Shown in pieces: positions 9,754 to 18,457 of a DNA stretch of 64,000 nucleotides; position 1 is the stretch's first letter, and every line of letters starts with the position of its first letter. A program made the translations under genes and the position numbers. Source of the stretch: Pseudomonas sp. B21_DOA (GTDB lineage Bacteria > Pseudomonadota > Gammaproteobacteria > Pseudomonadales > Pseudomonadaceae); NCBI GenBank assembly GCA_030544685.1, contig CP086683.1, positions 5,084,001 through 5,148,000 of the forward strand. Reading direction: 5' to 3'. The notes under the pieces were generated by a model. The model had not been told where the DNA came from. It was given only the letters and a program-made list of their open reading frames with translations, and made no database searches.

Positions 9754-10257
9754 TCAGCGATCCTCACGCCGCCGGCGTTCCATCAGCGGCACCAGATAGA
9801 CCGGCACCTTGGCCAATTGCAGGACCCGCGCCGCCGTGCGCCCCAACGGTGTTTCCGCACCGACACCATGGCTGTGACTGCCGACGATCAGCAGATCGAC
9901 CGAGAGCTTGTGCACCTGATCGAGAATCACCTGCGACGGATCACCCTGCAGCACGCGCACCGCGCGAATGCGCTGCAGATCCTGTTCGCCGTCGTCCCCC
10001 AGTTCTTCACGAAAGCTGTCGAGCACCCGTTGTTCGATATTGGCGATGACTGTTTTCAGACCCTGACTATGGAATTCGTTCAATGCCTGTTCGTCGAGAT
10101 AGCTTTGCAGCACCGACTCGGCAAACAGGCCCATGGGTTCCACCGCGTGTACTACATACAGATCGGCATTGAAGGTGCGCGCCAAGGCCAGGGCATGCTG
10201 CATCACGAACGGTGCGTACAGACCGAGGTCGGTGGCATACAGCATTGAGCGAATCAT
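9754..10257 (-). CDS. Universal stress protein (UspA family)
   Basis: A 167-residue single-domain universal stress protein. It starts MIRSMLYATDLG and ends with the ATP-binding signature GSHSHGVGAETPLGRTAARVL, a G-x2-G-x9-G-(S/T)-like motif, followed by KVPVYLVPL. Such proteins are cytoplasmic and rise under stress or stationary phase; the exact role is not predictable. It stands alone between cysB and the nucleotidase gene. Confidence 0.9.
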   Translation of the reverse strand: MIRSMLYATDLGLYAPFVMQHALALARTFNADLYVVHAVEPMGLFAESVLQSYLDEQALNEFHSQGLKTVIANIEQRVLDSFREELGDDGEQDLQRIRAVRVLQGDPSQVILDQVHKLSVDLLIVGSHSHGVGAETPLGRTAARVLQLAKVPVYLVPLMERRRREDR

Positions 10258-10354
10258 GGGACCTCCTCGCGAGCCAACGATGGCGGAGATTGATTCAGCT
10301 TAGCAGTGCCTTGGCGAGTACGACGTGCGACGCAACGTCCTGAATGAAAAGGCT

Positions 10355-11260
10355 CTAGATCGACGGTTCGTTGCTGATGCCATGGGGCACGTGGCCGGTG
10401 GCGACCACTTCGCGAGCCAGTTCGCAATGACCGGTCTGGTCATCGAAGAACACGTCAGCGGCGAAGGCTTCGAGGAACGCCGATTTGGTCAGGCCACCGA
10501 GAAACAGCGACTCATCGAGGCGGATATCCCATTCCCGCAAGGTGCGAATCACTCGCTCATGGGCCGGCGCCGAACGCGCGGTCACCAGCGCTGTGCGGAT
10601 CGGGCAATCGTCATCGGGAAACTCGCGCTGCAACAGATTGAGCGCTGCCAGAAAGCCCTTGAACGGGCCACCGCGCAAAGGCTCGCGTGCCGACTCGCGT
10701 TCCTTGGCCTGAAACGCTTCCAGGCCGCCGGACTGATAAACGCGCTCGGACTCGTCGGAAAAAATCACCGCGTCACCGTCGAAGGCAATACGCAATTCAT
10801 CACTGGCGGCGCGGCTGGCGCCACCGGAGAGAATCGTTGCAGCGGCGAACCCGGCGTCCAGCGCCGCACGCACGTCTTCGGCGTGGGTCGAGAGAAACAG
10901 GTCGCAGCCAAACGCCTTCAGATACGGATACGGACTGCGCCCGCCGACGAACGCCGCACGAGAAATCGCCAGGCCGTAATGATGAATCGAATTGAACACG
11001 CGCAGACCGGTGTCGGCGCTGTTGCGGGAAACCAGAATCACCTCGACCCGCGCGCGGCCGAGGCGACTGTTCAGGCTCAGGAGTTTTTCCACCAGCGGGA
11101 ACGCATCGCCCGGCGCGAGGATTTCGTCTTCGTGCTCGATCTGGTATTGCCGATAGGCTTCGACGCCGCTCGACAGGTAGACCTTGTGGCTTTCGCTCAG
11201 GTCGAACAAGGCGCGCGAGGAAATCGCCAGCACCAGTTTGTCATCGATGTTATTGGCCAT
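10355..11260 (-). CDS. 5'-nucleotidase
   Basis: A 301-residue protein of the cytosolic 5'-nucleotidase family (cN-I-like, PF06189). Motifs seen are LVLAISSRALFDLSESHKVY near the N-terminus, where the usual DxD phosphatase motif is replaced by SSRALFDL, then VILVSRNSADTGLRVF, and FDGDAVIFSDESE near residue 160, which supplies the aspartate pair. It hydrolyses nucleoside monophosphates. It lies 21 bp downstream of the ketopantoate-reductase-like gene and may share its transcript. Confidence 0.83.
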   Translation of the reverse strand: MANNIDDKLVLAISSRALFDLSESHKVYLSSGVEAYRQYQIEHEDEILAPGDAFPLVEKLLSLNSRLGRARVEVILVSRNSADTGLRVFNSIHHYGLAISRAAFVGGRSPYPYLKAFGCDLFLSTHAEDVRAALDAGFAAATILSGGASRAASDELRIAFDGDAVIFSDESERVYQSGGLEAFQAKERESAREPLRGGPFKGFLAALNLLQREFPDDDCPIRTALVTARSAPAHERVIRTLREWDIRLDESLFLGGLTKSAFLEAFAADVFFDDQTGHCELAREVVATGHVPHGISNEPSI

Positions 11261-11281
11261 GCCTTCCCCAGAACAACCGAC

Positions 11282-12238
11282 TCAGGTATTGCGTCGGTCG
11301 ATAAAACCCAAATGGCGATACAGCGCCTCGATGCGCGGCAACTCGCAGCCTGCCGCTTTAGCCGCCGCCAGTGGCCGGGCGTAGATCGCCTCCAGCTCCA
11401 GCGGGCGTTTGTGTGCAAAGTCGTGGTACATGCTCGGCCAGTAATCGGGCATTTTTTCCGTCATGGTGAACAGGTACTCGGCATAGCCGGGCGGGATCTC
11501 GTATCCACAGGCCCGGGCGCCCTGCACCACTTCCGCCATCAACGCCTGAATCGACAGGCGGCTGTCAGCATCAGCCATCAGCGCTTCGGTTCCCGCCCCG
11601 AGTAATACTGAGAGTCCGTTGTAGGGAATATTCCACACGAGCTTTTGCCAGCGCGCCTGATGAAGGTTGGCCATCGCTTGAGAGTCGATGCCGGCGGCAC
11701 GGAACAGCCCGGCGCCCTCCTCGACGATCGCCATACGCGCTACTTCATCAATGGCCGAGCCGCTGTGATAACCGACATTCACCGCGCCAAGGGCCTGATG
11801 GGTGATCTGCCCCGGCCCTTGGCGGTGCACGCAAATCAGGCACAGACCACCGAGCAGATGCAGCGAATCCGGCAACAGTGGTCGCAGGCTGTCTTCGACA
11901 TCCAGACCGTTCTGCAGCAACAGCACTTTTGCGTCAGGTTTGGCGGCCTGAATGATCGCCGGGGCCAGACCGGCATTACTGGTGGTCTTGGTGCCGACCA
12001 GCAGCCAGTCACAGGGCGGCATGTCTTCGGCAGCGGAATAGGCATTGGCCGGATTCAGCGTCAACGGCCCATGCACCGCACTGTTGATCTGCAAACCGCG
12101 CTCAGCCACTGCGGAAAATTCGCTGCGCAACAAGAAATGCACGTCGAAACCGGCACGCGCCAGCATCACCCCGTAAAACCCGCCGATCGCACCGGTGCCG
12201 ATAATCCCCACCACCGGTTTGTTGACTGTCTCGCTCAT
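11282..12238 (-). CDS. Putative 2-dehydropantoate 2-reductase (PanE/ApbA family)
   Basis: A 318-residue NADPH-dependent reductase. The Rossmann motif GIIGTGAIGGFYG is at residues ~10-22. ARWQKLVWNIPYNGLSVLLG holds the catalytic-type lysine and the asparagine of PanE (family KxxxN). It may reduce ketopantoate for coenzyme A synthesis, but Pseudomonas has several paralogues and this one need not be the biosynthetic enzyme. Its ATG overlaps the stop of the upstream thioredoxin-like gene (ATGA), so the two are translationally coupled. Confidence 0.8.
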   Translation of the reverse strand: MSETVNKPVVGIIGTGAIGGFYGVMLARAGFDVHFLLRSEFSAVAERGLQINSAVHGPLTLNPANAYSAAEDMPPCDWLLVGTKTTSNAGLAPAIIQAAKPDAKVLLLQNGLDVEDSLRPLLPDSLHLLGGLCLICVHRQGPGQITHQALGAVNVGYHSGSAIDEVARMAIVEEGAGLFRAAGIDSQAMANLHQARWQKLVWNIPYNGLSVLLGAGTEALMADADSRLSIQALMAEVVQGARACGYEIPPGYAEYLFTMTEKMPDYWPSMYHDFAHKRPLELEAIYARPLAAAKAAGCELPRIEALYRHLGFIDRRNT

Positions 12239-12633
12239 GGCAACTCCTCTGCAATTCGACCCAGCGCCTGCGCTACTGCCTGGTTGAGTTGGTCAACCGT
12301 CAGACGAGTGTGCACTGCGCCAAAGAACTCGCCGTCGCGCACCACAAACAGCGCCGGCAAATGAAACACCTGATAACGCTCGACCAGCCCGCCATTGTTG
12401 CCGGCGTCGATCCAGCACAGCCGATTGATCGCCAGCGGCAATTCCGGCAACACCTCGCGGGCATAACGACAACTGGCGCAGCCGACGCTGGTGAAGATCA
12501 CCAGAGAAACCCCGCGCATCGCCAGCAGCCGCTGGTCGGCGTCGAAGTCGGTCAGCTCGGATTCGACCACTATACTGGGTGAAACAATGTCAGATGGCCG
12601 ACACAGGGAGTCTGTGCTCATGGGACGTTTCAT
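12235..12633 (-). CDS. Thioredoxin-like protein
   Basis: A 132-residue thioredoxin-fold protein. VIFTSVGCASCRYAREVLPEL carries a C-x-x-C active site (CASC), and VFHLPALFVVRDGEF holds the cis-proline. It lacks a signal peptide, so it should be cytoplasmic. The start is uncertain: ATG 12633 or ATG 12621 (MSTDSL); the former overlaps the divergent PilZ gene start at 12620 by 14 bp. It is coupled to the PanE-like gene downstream. Redox partner unknown. Confidence 0.78.
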   Translation of the reverse strand: MKRPMSTDSLCRPSDIVSPSIVVESELTDFDADQRLLAMRGVSLVIFTSVGCASCRYAREVLPELPLAINRLCWIDAGNNGGLVERYQVFHLPALFVVRDGEFFGAVHTRLTVDQLNQAVAQALGRIAEELP

Positions 12634-13062
12634 TCCTCATCCGGACGAAGTGCCGGTTGAATTGACGTTACTCAAGCCTGAATGCATTTCCAGACAACAG
12701 CTGCACACTATCAGCCTCGGCGGCATCGCTTGCAATTACCACCGCGCCTGGCGCCACGGCACTGCGCTGCAAGTACGCATGCCGACGCTGAATGCCGACT
12801 TCTGTTGCCCGGGCTACGTGGCCTGGTGTCTGCGGCGTAAAAAGGCTATCTGGTGGGCATTGCCTTCACTGACGAACAGACCCTGTTCAGCGCGCGAATG
12901 GGTGAGCAGGTGTGTCAGATCGAACGCTATTCACGCATGCAGGACAGCCACGACGATCTGCAGGATAGTCAGGCGCTGGCCCTGCAGTGGGTCGAGGAGC
13001 ACGCCGAAGAGTTCTCCCACGACAACCTGCGCAAGGCTTTTGCGCAGCCAGCGCTGGACTAA
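12620..13062 (+). pseudogene. PilZ-domain protein, frameshifted as sequenced
   Basis: A PilZ-like c-di-GMP receptor of 147 residues after repair. The first 80 residues (MGRFIPHPDEVPVELTLL, with HTISLGGIACN standing for the NxSxxG motif) and the last 69 (starting VGIAFTDEQTLF) are in different frames. The join is at an A-run (12839-12843): one more A gives RRKKGYLVGIAF, which fits the family. A clear RxxxR motif is not visible before the strand, so c-di-GMP binding is uncertain. GGGAG precedes the ATG by 9 bases. It is divergent from the thioredoxin-like gene with overlapping starts. Confidence 0.72.
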
Positions 13063-13190
13063 AGCACGGTTTGCCCATTGTCGAGCAGCGTCTGACGCGC
13101 TAAGGTTCGGCTCCCCGACGCGCTAAATCTGCTGTGCTCCGCCGCGCGGGGATCGCTGGCGGCCGGCACCCGTGACCTGACGAGTAAACG

Positions 13191-14266
13191 ATGGCTGATT
13201 TACCGATCAACGACCTAAACGTCGCCTCTAACGAGACCCTGATCACTCCCGATCAGCTCAAGCGTGATATCCCCTGAGCGACGCCGCCCTGCGCACCGTC
13301 ACCAAGGGCCGCGAAGTCATTCGCAACATTCTCGATGGCACCGACCACCGTCTGTTCGTCGTGATCGGCCCGTGCTCGATTCACGACATAAAGGCTGCCC
13401 ACGAATACGCCGATCGCCTCAAGGTGCTCGCCGAGGAAGTCTCCGACACCCTGTATCTGGTCATGCGTGTGTATTTCGAGAAGCCGCGTACCACTGTCGG
13501 CTGGAAAGGTCTGATCAACGATCCGTACCTGGACGACTCGTTCAAGATCCAGGACGGTCTGCACATCGGTCGTCAGTTGCTGCTCGACCTGGCCGAGAAA
13601 GGCCTGCCGACCGCGACCGAAGCCCTCGATCCGATCTCCCCGCAGTATCTGCAGGATCTGATCAGCTGGTCGGCCATCGGCGCGCGTACCACCGAATCGC
13701 AGACTCACCGCGAAATGGCTTCCGGCCTGTCTTCGGCCGTCGGCTTCAAGAACGGCACCGACGGCGGCCTGACCGTGGCGATCAACGCCTTGCAGTCGGT
13801 GTCCAGCCCGCACCGTTTCCTCGGCATCAACCAGGAAGGTGGCGTGTCGATCGTCACCACCAAAGGCAACGCCTACGGTCACGTGGTGCTGCGTGGCGGT
13901 AACGGCAAGCCGAACTATGATTCGGTCAGCGTGGCCCTGTGCGAGCAGGCGCTGAACAAGGCGAAGATCAAGCCGAACATCATGGTCGATTGCAGCCACG
14001 CCAACTCCAACAAGGACCCGGCCCTGCAACCGCTGGTGATGGAGAACGTCGCCAACCAGATCCTCGAAGGCAACCAGTCGATCATCGGCCTGATGGTTGA
14101 AAGCCATTTGAACTGGGGCTGCCAGGCAATCCCGAAAGACCTCGCCGACCTGCAATACGGCGTGTCGATCACCGACGCCTGCATCGATTGGTCCGCTACC
14201 GAAAACACCTTGCGCAGCATGCACGCCAAGCTCAAGGACGTGCTGCCGAAACGTCAGCGCACCTAA
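13191..14266 (+). pseudogene. aroF: DAHP synthase (3-deoxy-7-phosphoheptulonate synthase), frameshifted as sequenced
   Basis: A class I DAHP synthase, first step of the shikimate pathway: phosphoenolpyruvate plus erythrose 4-phosphate. As sequenced, the frame from ATG 13191 stops after 26 codons at a CCCC run (13271-13274). One extra C gives RDIPLSDAALRTV and a 358-residue protein. Family motifs are intact: VIGPCSIHD (metal-binding Cys), LRGGNGKPNYD, and VDCSHANSNKDP. The gene is nearly certainly functional in the organism. I cannot tell which of the tyrosine-, phenylalanine- or tryptophan-sensitive isozymes it is, so the symbol aroF is tentative. A strong terminator follows. Confidence 0.85.
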
Positions 14267-14284
14267 GTTGCGTTTTGTGCGCAT

Positions 14285-14315
14285 AAAAAAACGCCGGACA
14301 TTGTCCGGCGTTTTT
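14285..14315. terminator. Terminator after DAHP synthase gene
   Basis: A-run, CGCCGGACA/TGTCCGGCG hairpin, T-run, between convergent genes, so it can serve both. Confidence 0.9.
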
Positions 14316-14326
14316 GTGTGTGCGGT

Positions 14327-14608
14327 TCAGATCTTCGCGGCGCGACGCTGATGGCGTTCCATATATCGCTCGACGTAGGAGCAAGACGGGATCACCGTGT
14401 AGCCCATTTCTTCGGCGTATTGCAGCGCGCGTTCAGTCAGCGCTGCGGCAATGCCACGGCCGCGCAGGGCATTGGGCACGAAGGTGCGGTAGATATCCAG
14501 GGTCTGCTTGCCCAGATCCATGTAGGTCAGGTAAGCACGATGACCGTCCACAGTGGTCTCGAATTGATGACCAGCCTGGTCATGGTGGATGGACAACGCC
14601 TCGCTCAT
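14327..14608 (-). CDS. GNAT-like N-acetyltransferase (small)
   Basis: The protein is 93 residues, starting MSEALSIHHD; GAGGAG sits 5 bases before the ATG. It matches the short Gcn5-related family (YjdJ-like, PF14542): LTYMDLGKQTLDIYRTFVPNALRGRGIAAALTERAL contains the acetyl-CoA loop R-G-R-G-I-A, and the C-terminal PSCSYVERYMERH holds the conserved cysteine. Substrate unknown. It faces the DAHP synthase gene across the terminator. Confidence 0.85.
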   Translation of the reverse strand: MSEALSIHHDQAGHQFETTVDGHRAYLTYMDLGKQTLDIYRTFVPNALRGRGIAAALTERALQYAEEMGYTVIPSCSYVERYMERHQRRAAKI

Positions 14609-15246
14609 CACTACTCCTCGCGGGTCTTGGATTGTGACCCCTACCTTACCGATGTTTTCCCGGCGAAGGAACATCTACGCCACCCCGTGCCTGATGGACA
14701 CCGAGAAGAGCCACACCGATCTCGCGCAATCTGACACCTGCTGAATAGTAGGCACCATTGGCGAAAATGCTCAAGGTACGCTCGTCATCGGACGGTTTGC
14801 GTTCAAGGCTTCGATGCTCGCAGGTTCGGTCGCAAGACAATCTTTGCGTGCCGCTTGCCTGTACATTGCCGGGAATGTTGAGACTTAAGACGTGCAACCT
14901 TTTTTAAAGTCACCTGAACATCAACAAAGATACGCGAAGCGCTTCGCAGAACCTGAACAAAAGTGTGGACGAATTCATTTAGAAAGACTTTAGCCGAAGT
15001 GACAAAAACAGCATCCGAGCACGGGAACTTTTTCCGTTTGAGTCGCTCACGCCGGGGCTTGCAGCTGGATATTTTTTATACAGTGCAGTTAAAAGTTGCT
15101 CGAAAAAGAATCAACGCCTACAATTTTTTTGCTTCTTGCGCTACGTCAGTTTACTTACTACAAGTAATGGGTAGTATGTACGCCGGCTATTTCCTCAATC
15201 GTGAGGAGACAGCCACTTAATTTGAAAGTCCTTGAAGGGGAACACG
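14609..15246. other. Long intergenic region upstream of oprI
   Basis: About 640 bp lie between the acetyltransferase gene and oprI. The right half is AT-rich, unlike its surroundings, with T-runs at 14900-14906 and around 15125. GCGAAGC/GCTTCGC at 14934-14947 is a perfect 14-bp palindrome. Two short open frames (14646-14897 reverse, 14963-15220 forward) have no family resemblance or good start site and I do not call them genes. The region probably carries the strong oprI promoter; I see no certain -35/-10 pair. Confidence 0.5.
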
Positions 15247-15498
15247 ATGAACAACGTTCTGAAATTCTCTGCTCTGGCTCTGGCCGCAGTTCTGGCTACC
15301 GGTTGCAGCAGCGCATCGAAAGAAACCGAAGCACGTCTGACCGCTACTGAAGACGCAGCTGCTCGCTCCCAGGCTCGTGCAGACGAAGCTTACCGTAAAG
15401 CTGATGAAGCTCTGGCTGCTGCTCAAAAAGCACAACAGACTGCTGACGAAGCTAACGAGCGTGCTCTGCGCATGCTGGAAAAAGCTAGCCGCAAGTAA
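15247..15498 (+). CDS. oprI: OprI, major outer-membrane (murein) lipoprotein
   Basis: An 83-residue lipoprotein. The signal peptide ends in the lipobox LATGC, giving a lipidated Cys20. The rest is one alanine-rich heptad coiled coil ([19 protein letters not shown]) ending in lysine (ASRK), as in Lpp and OprI, where the terminal Lys can be joined to peptidoglycan. The start [14 protein letters not shown] with AAGGGG upstream is standard. OprI is among the most abundant proteins in Pseudomonas. A terminator follows immediately. Confidence 0.96.
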   Translation: MNNVLKFSALALAAVLATGCSSASKETEARLTATEDAAARSQARADEAYRKADEALAAAQKAQQTADEANERALRMLEKASRK

Positions 15499-15520
15499 TA
15501 ATCCCTCGGGATTGTTATCG

Positions 15521-15551
15521 AGCCGATCCGGTTTTCCGGGTCGGCTTTTTT
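15521..15551 (+). terminator. oprI terminator
   Basis: AGCCGATCCGG / CCGGGTCGGCT hairpin with one mismatch, then TTTTTT. Confidence 0.92.
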
Positions 15552-15577
15552 GTGCCCGACTCTTTTCTCCGGGCAAT

Positions 15578-15613
15578 AAAAAACCCGCCGACGCTGCTCG
15601 CATCGGCGGGTTT
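15578..15613 (-). terminator. L,D-transpeptidase gene terminator
   Basis: AAACCCGCCGA / TCGGCGGGTTT hairpin with an A-run on the forward strand, so it ends reverse-strand transcription just past the stop at 15625. Confidence 0.88.
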
Positions 15614-15624
15614 CCTGTCAGCGC

Positions 15625-16613
15625 TTATTGCTGCAGATCGATCGGCGCACTGCTGACCATCGGCGCCGAAGCATTCGGCACGGCGATCTCTACCGGCAGG
15701 CCGTCTTCGGCCGCGACCACATCACGCACCACATCCCAGTTCATGCGCAGGTTGCTGGTGATGTCTTCACGCTTGAGCATCGCGTTGATCACCGCCGTGT
15801 GCTTGTCGACCACCGACGGGTTGCCCTTGTCGTCGAGCGGCGTGTGCGCTTCCAGATAGACCTTGCCGCCGCTGCGACCGAACTTGTACGGGTCGTTGAT
15901 GATGCGCACCGAGGTGCCCACCGGGACCATGCCGGCCATTTCCAGCACGTTGTTGTTGAACATGCGGAAGCAGCCATGGCTGGTGCGCATGCCGATGCCG
16001 AACTTCTTGTTCGAACCGTGGATCAGGTAGCCCGGTGTGCCGAGGGTGAACTTGAACGGGCCCAGCGGGTTATCAGGACCGGCCGGCACCACATTCGGCA
16101 GCGGATCACCGTCAGCGGCGTGTTCGGCCTTGATCGAGGCCGGAGGCGTCCAGGTCGGGTTCGGTGTCTTGGCGATGATCGAAGTGTGCGCGATCGGCGA
16201 ACCCCAACCTTCACGGCCGATGCCCAACGGGAAGGTGTACACCACGTCGCGTCCTTTCGGATAGTAATAGAGACGGTATTCGGCGAGGTTGATGACGATG
16301 CCTTCACGCGGGCCCGGCGGTAGGATGAAGCGCGTCGGCAGAACGATCTCGGTACCGGCGCCCGGCAGCCAGGCATCGATGCCCGGGTTGGCCGCAACCA
16401 TTTCCGAATAACCCAGATCGTAGGTGGTGCCCAGGTCGGCGAAGGTGTCTTCGTACTTGGCTTTGATCACCTGCACCTGGCCGACGATGTCCTCGCCGGG
16501 TGGTGGCAGGGAAGCTCCAATGCAGCAAGGGGACCGGCCACACACAGGGCGGCAAGTGACAGGCAGCGGGTGACGGCAGGAAAGCGCGGCAACATCCGGA
16601 AAATCCTTCGCAT
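15625..16613 (-). pseudogene. L,D-transpeptidase (YkuD/ErfK), frameshifted as sequenced
   Basis: A periplasmic L,D-transpeptidase that cross-links peptidoglycan or attaches lipoprotein. After a signal peptide (MRRIFRMLPRF...AALELP) come a LysM-like segment (LGTTYDLGYSEMVAANPGI) and the YkuD domain. The catalytic motif is complete: HGSNKKFGIGMRTSHGCFRM, with Cys in SHGC. The signal peptide and the body are in different frames; one extra base in a GGG run (16509-16511 forward) yields LELPLPPPGEDIVG and a 329-residue protein. Placement next to oprI is notable because enzymes of this family anchor Lpp in E. coli (inference for this one). ATG 16619 is an alternative start. Confidence 0.85.
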
Positions 16614-16701
16614 GATCATCAAGGGTATAAGGGCGCGATTGTACACCGCGGCTTGGGGATTCGGGAGGCCACGCAGTTGCAGGCGACAGAGTGCTTTCAA
16701 G

Positions 16702-16789
16702 GTGGGAGCGAGCCTGCTCGCGAAAGCAGTGTGTCAGCGACCATAAATGTCGATTGATGAAACCCCTTCGCGAGCAGGCTCGCTCCCAC
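16702..16789. repeat. REP doublet (REPIN), copy 2
   Basis: Inverted GTGGGAGCGAGCCTGCTCGCG units flanking a ~45-base spacer, in the gap upstream of the L,D-transpeptidase gene. Confidence 0.9.
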
Positions 16790-16806
16790 ACTTTGATCTT
16801 GAGCGC

Positions 16807-17100
16807 TCAGAGCTCGAATCGCAGCTCGGGCCAGATCGGCGACGTACCGCGCTTCTGCGATTCGAGAATCGCCCGGCACAGCGAGCACAGGCGCTGATCC
16901 TGAAACACCCGCCGATCGACATTCGACCAGCGCGGTTGCGCCGGCAGCAGACTGCCGCAGAGCGTGCGGTCAGCCGAGCCACCGAGTTCCAACTGACGCG
17001 TCACCAGATGCACCCGCACTTCCTGGCAGGCGAACAGGTCCAGCTGCTCGTCAGGCTCGATCAGTTGGTAGGCAAACAGGGACCAGGCAGGACGCGGCAT
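16807..17100 (-). CDS. Hypothetical protein
   Basis: The protein is 97 residues, starting MPRPAWSLFAYQLIE, with GGAG 6 bases before the ATG. It contains four cysteines, two of them in RLCSLCRAIL, a C-x-x-C pair that could bind metal or be redox-active. No family is recognised. It sits between a REP doublet and tesA, 57 bp from the tesA stop. Confidence 0.6.
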   Translation of the reverse strand: MPRPAWSLFAYQLIEPDEQLDLFACQEVRVHLVTRQLELGGSADRTLCGSLLPAQPRWSNVDRRVFQDQRLCSLCRAILESQKRGTSPIWPELRFEL

Positions 17101-17157
17101 TGGGGGCTCCAAATTAGGGGGCGCCACATTAGCCGAAAGCCTGCCACTAGAAAAGCC

Positions 17158-17763
17158 TCATAACAGCGGTTTTAGCGTCGGCCAGACATTTTCCAGCAAC
17201 TTGCCCTGAGCCCCGGCAGCCGGGTGCAGACCATCCGCCTGCATCAGGTCCGGATGGCCGCCGACGCCTTCGAGAAAAAACGGCACCAGCGGGATGTTTT
17301 TCTCGTCGGCAAGCTTGCCGTAAACCTCGGCGAACGAATCGGTGTAGCGCTTGCCATAATTGGGTGGCAACTGCATGCCGAGCAGCAGCACTTTCGCGCC
17401 GCTCTGCCGCGAGCTGTCGATCATCGAGGCAAGATTTTGTTGCAATTGCGTTGGCGGCATCCCGCGCAGGCCGTCATTGCCACCCAGCTCGAGGATCACC
17501 AACTCCGGCTTATGCTCTGCAAGCAGCGCCGGCAGCCGCGCCTGGCCTCCGGCGCTGGTGTCGCCACTGATCGAGGCGTTGACCACTTTATCGTCGAAAC
17601 CCTCCTGTTTGAGCCGCTGCTCGAGCAGCGACACCCACCCCAGACGGGTATCCAGGCCGAAACCGGCGCTGATACTATCGCCAACGATCAGGACAGTACC
17701 CGCCGCTGCGTTCTGGGCCATGCACATCAAGGCCAGGCCAGCACTCAAAAACCATACACGCAT
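17158..17763 (-). CDS. tesA: TesA, SGNH lysophospholipase/thioesterase I (arylesterase)
   Basis: A 201-residue periplasmic SGNH hydrolase: signal peptide MRVWFLSAGLALMCMAQNAAA, then block I GDSISAGFG (nucleophile Ser), block III LGGNDGLRG and block V DGLHPAAGAQ (Asp/His). In E. coli this enzyme is thioesterase I / protease I / lysophospholipase L1; in Pseudomonas it is often called arylesterase. A much longer in-frame opening to 18360 is rejected because it runs antisense through the ABC gene. Divergent from ybbA with 10 bp between start codons, as in many proteobacteria. Confidence 0.93.
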   Translation of the reverse strand: MRVWFLSAGLALMCMAQNAAAGTVLIVGDSISAGFGLDTRLGWVSLLEQRLKQEGFDDKVVNASISGDTSAGGQARLPALLAEHKPELVILELGGNDGLRGMPPTQLQQNLASMIDSSRQSGAKVLLLGMQLPPNYGKRYTDSFAEVYGKLADEKNIPLVPFFLEGVGGHPDLMQADGLHPAAGAQGKLLENVWPTLKPLL

Positions 17764-17773
17764 CGGATTCTCC

Positions 17774-18457
17774 ATGGGCGCAAGCATTCTCACCGCGAAG
17801 AACCTCAGCAAAGTGGTCCCTAGCGCGGAAGGTGAACTGACTATCCTGCACGAACTCAGCCTGGAACTGAACAAGGGCGACAGCCTGGCCATCGTCGGCG
17901 CGTCCGGTTCCGGCAAATCCACCCTCCTCGGCCTGCTCGCCGGCCTCGACCTGCCCAGCAGCGGCGAAGTCACCCTCGCCGGCCAGGGCCTGAGCAATCT
18001 CGACGAAGACCAGCGCGCACGAATCCGCGCCGAGCACGTCGGGTTTGTCTTCCAGTCGTTCCAGTTGCTCGACAGCCTCAATGCGCTGGAAAACGTCATG
18101 CTGCCGCTTGAACTCGACGGCCGCAAAGATGCCCGCGAGCGCGCCACGCAATTGCTCCAGCGCGTCGGTCTCGGCCAGCGCCTGACCCACTCGCCGCGCC
18201 AGCTCTCCGGCGGTGAACAGCAACGTGTCGCCATCGCCCGCGCCTTCGCCGCCGAACCGGATGTGCTGTTCGCCGACGAGCCGACCGGCAACCTCGACAG
18301 CCACACTGGCGAGCGCATCAGCGACTTGCTGTTCGAATTGAACAAGGAACGCGGCACCACCCTGGTGCTGGTGACCCACGACGAACGCCTGGCTCATCGC
18401 TGCCGGCGCCTGATCCGTCTTGAAGCCGGGCTGCTGGTCGCCCCTCTGGAGCCTTGA
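17774..18457 (+). CDS. ybbA: YbbA-type ABC transporter ATP-binding protein
   Basis: A 227-residue ABC ATPase of the LolD/MacB-like group. Walker A is GASGSGKST, Q-loop VFQSFQLLD, signature LSGGEQQR, Walker B VLFADEPTGNLD, and H-loop VTHD. Its stop overlaps the start of the permease gene by one base. The YbbA/YbbP pair next to tesA is conserved in proteobacteria; the exported compound is not established, though lipid or arylester-type substrates have been suggested. Confidence 0.92.
   Translation: MGASILTAKNLSKVVPSAEGELTILHELSLELNKGDSLAIVGASGSGKSTLLGLLAGLDLPSSGEVTLAGQGLSNLDEDQRARIRAEHVGFVFQSFQLLDSLNALENVMLPLELDGRKDARERATQLLQRVGLGQRLTHSPRQLSGGEQQRVAIARAFAAEPDVLFADEPTGNLDSHTGERISDLLFELNKERGTTLVLVTHDERLAHRCRRLIRLEAGLLVAPLEP

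Noticed and set aside
10325..11605. Forward 426-codon open frame
   Set aside because: It lies antisense to the 5'-nucleotidase and PanE-like genes and has no family motifs; high GC makes such shadows common.
14963..15220. 85-codon forward frame before oprI
   Set aside because: No ribosome-binding site and no family; it fits an AT-rich leader/promoter region better.
17764..18360. N-terminal extension of tesA to 400 residues
   Set aside because: The extension runs antisense through ybbA; the signal peptide begins at 17763.
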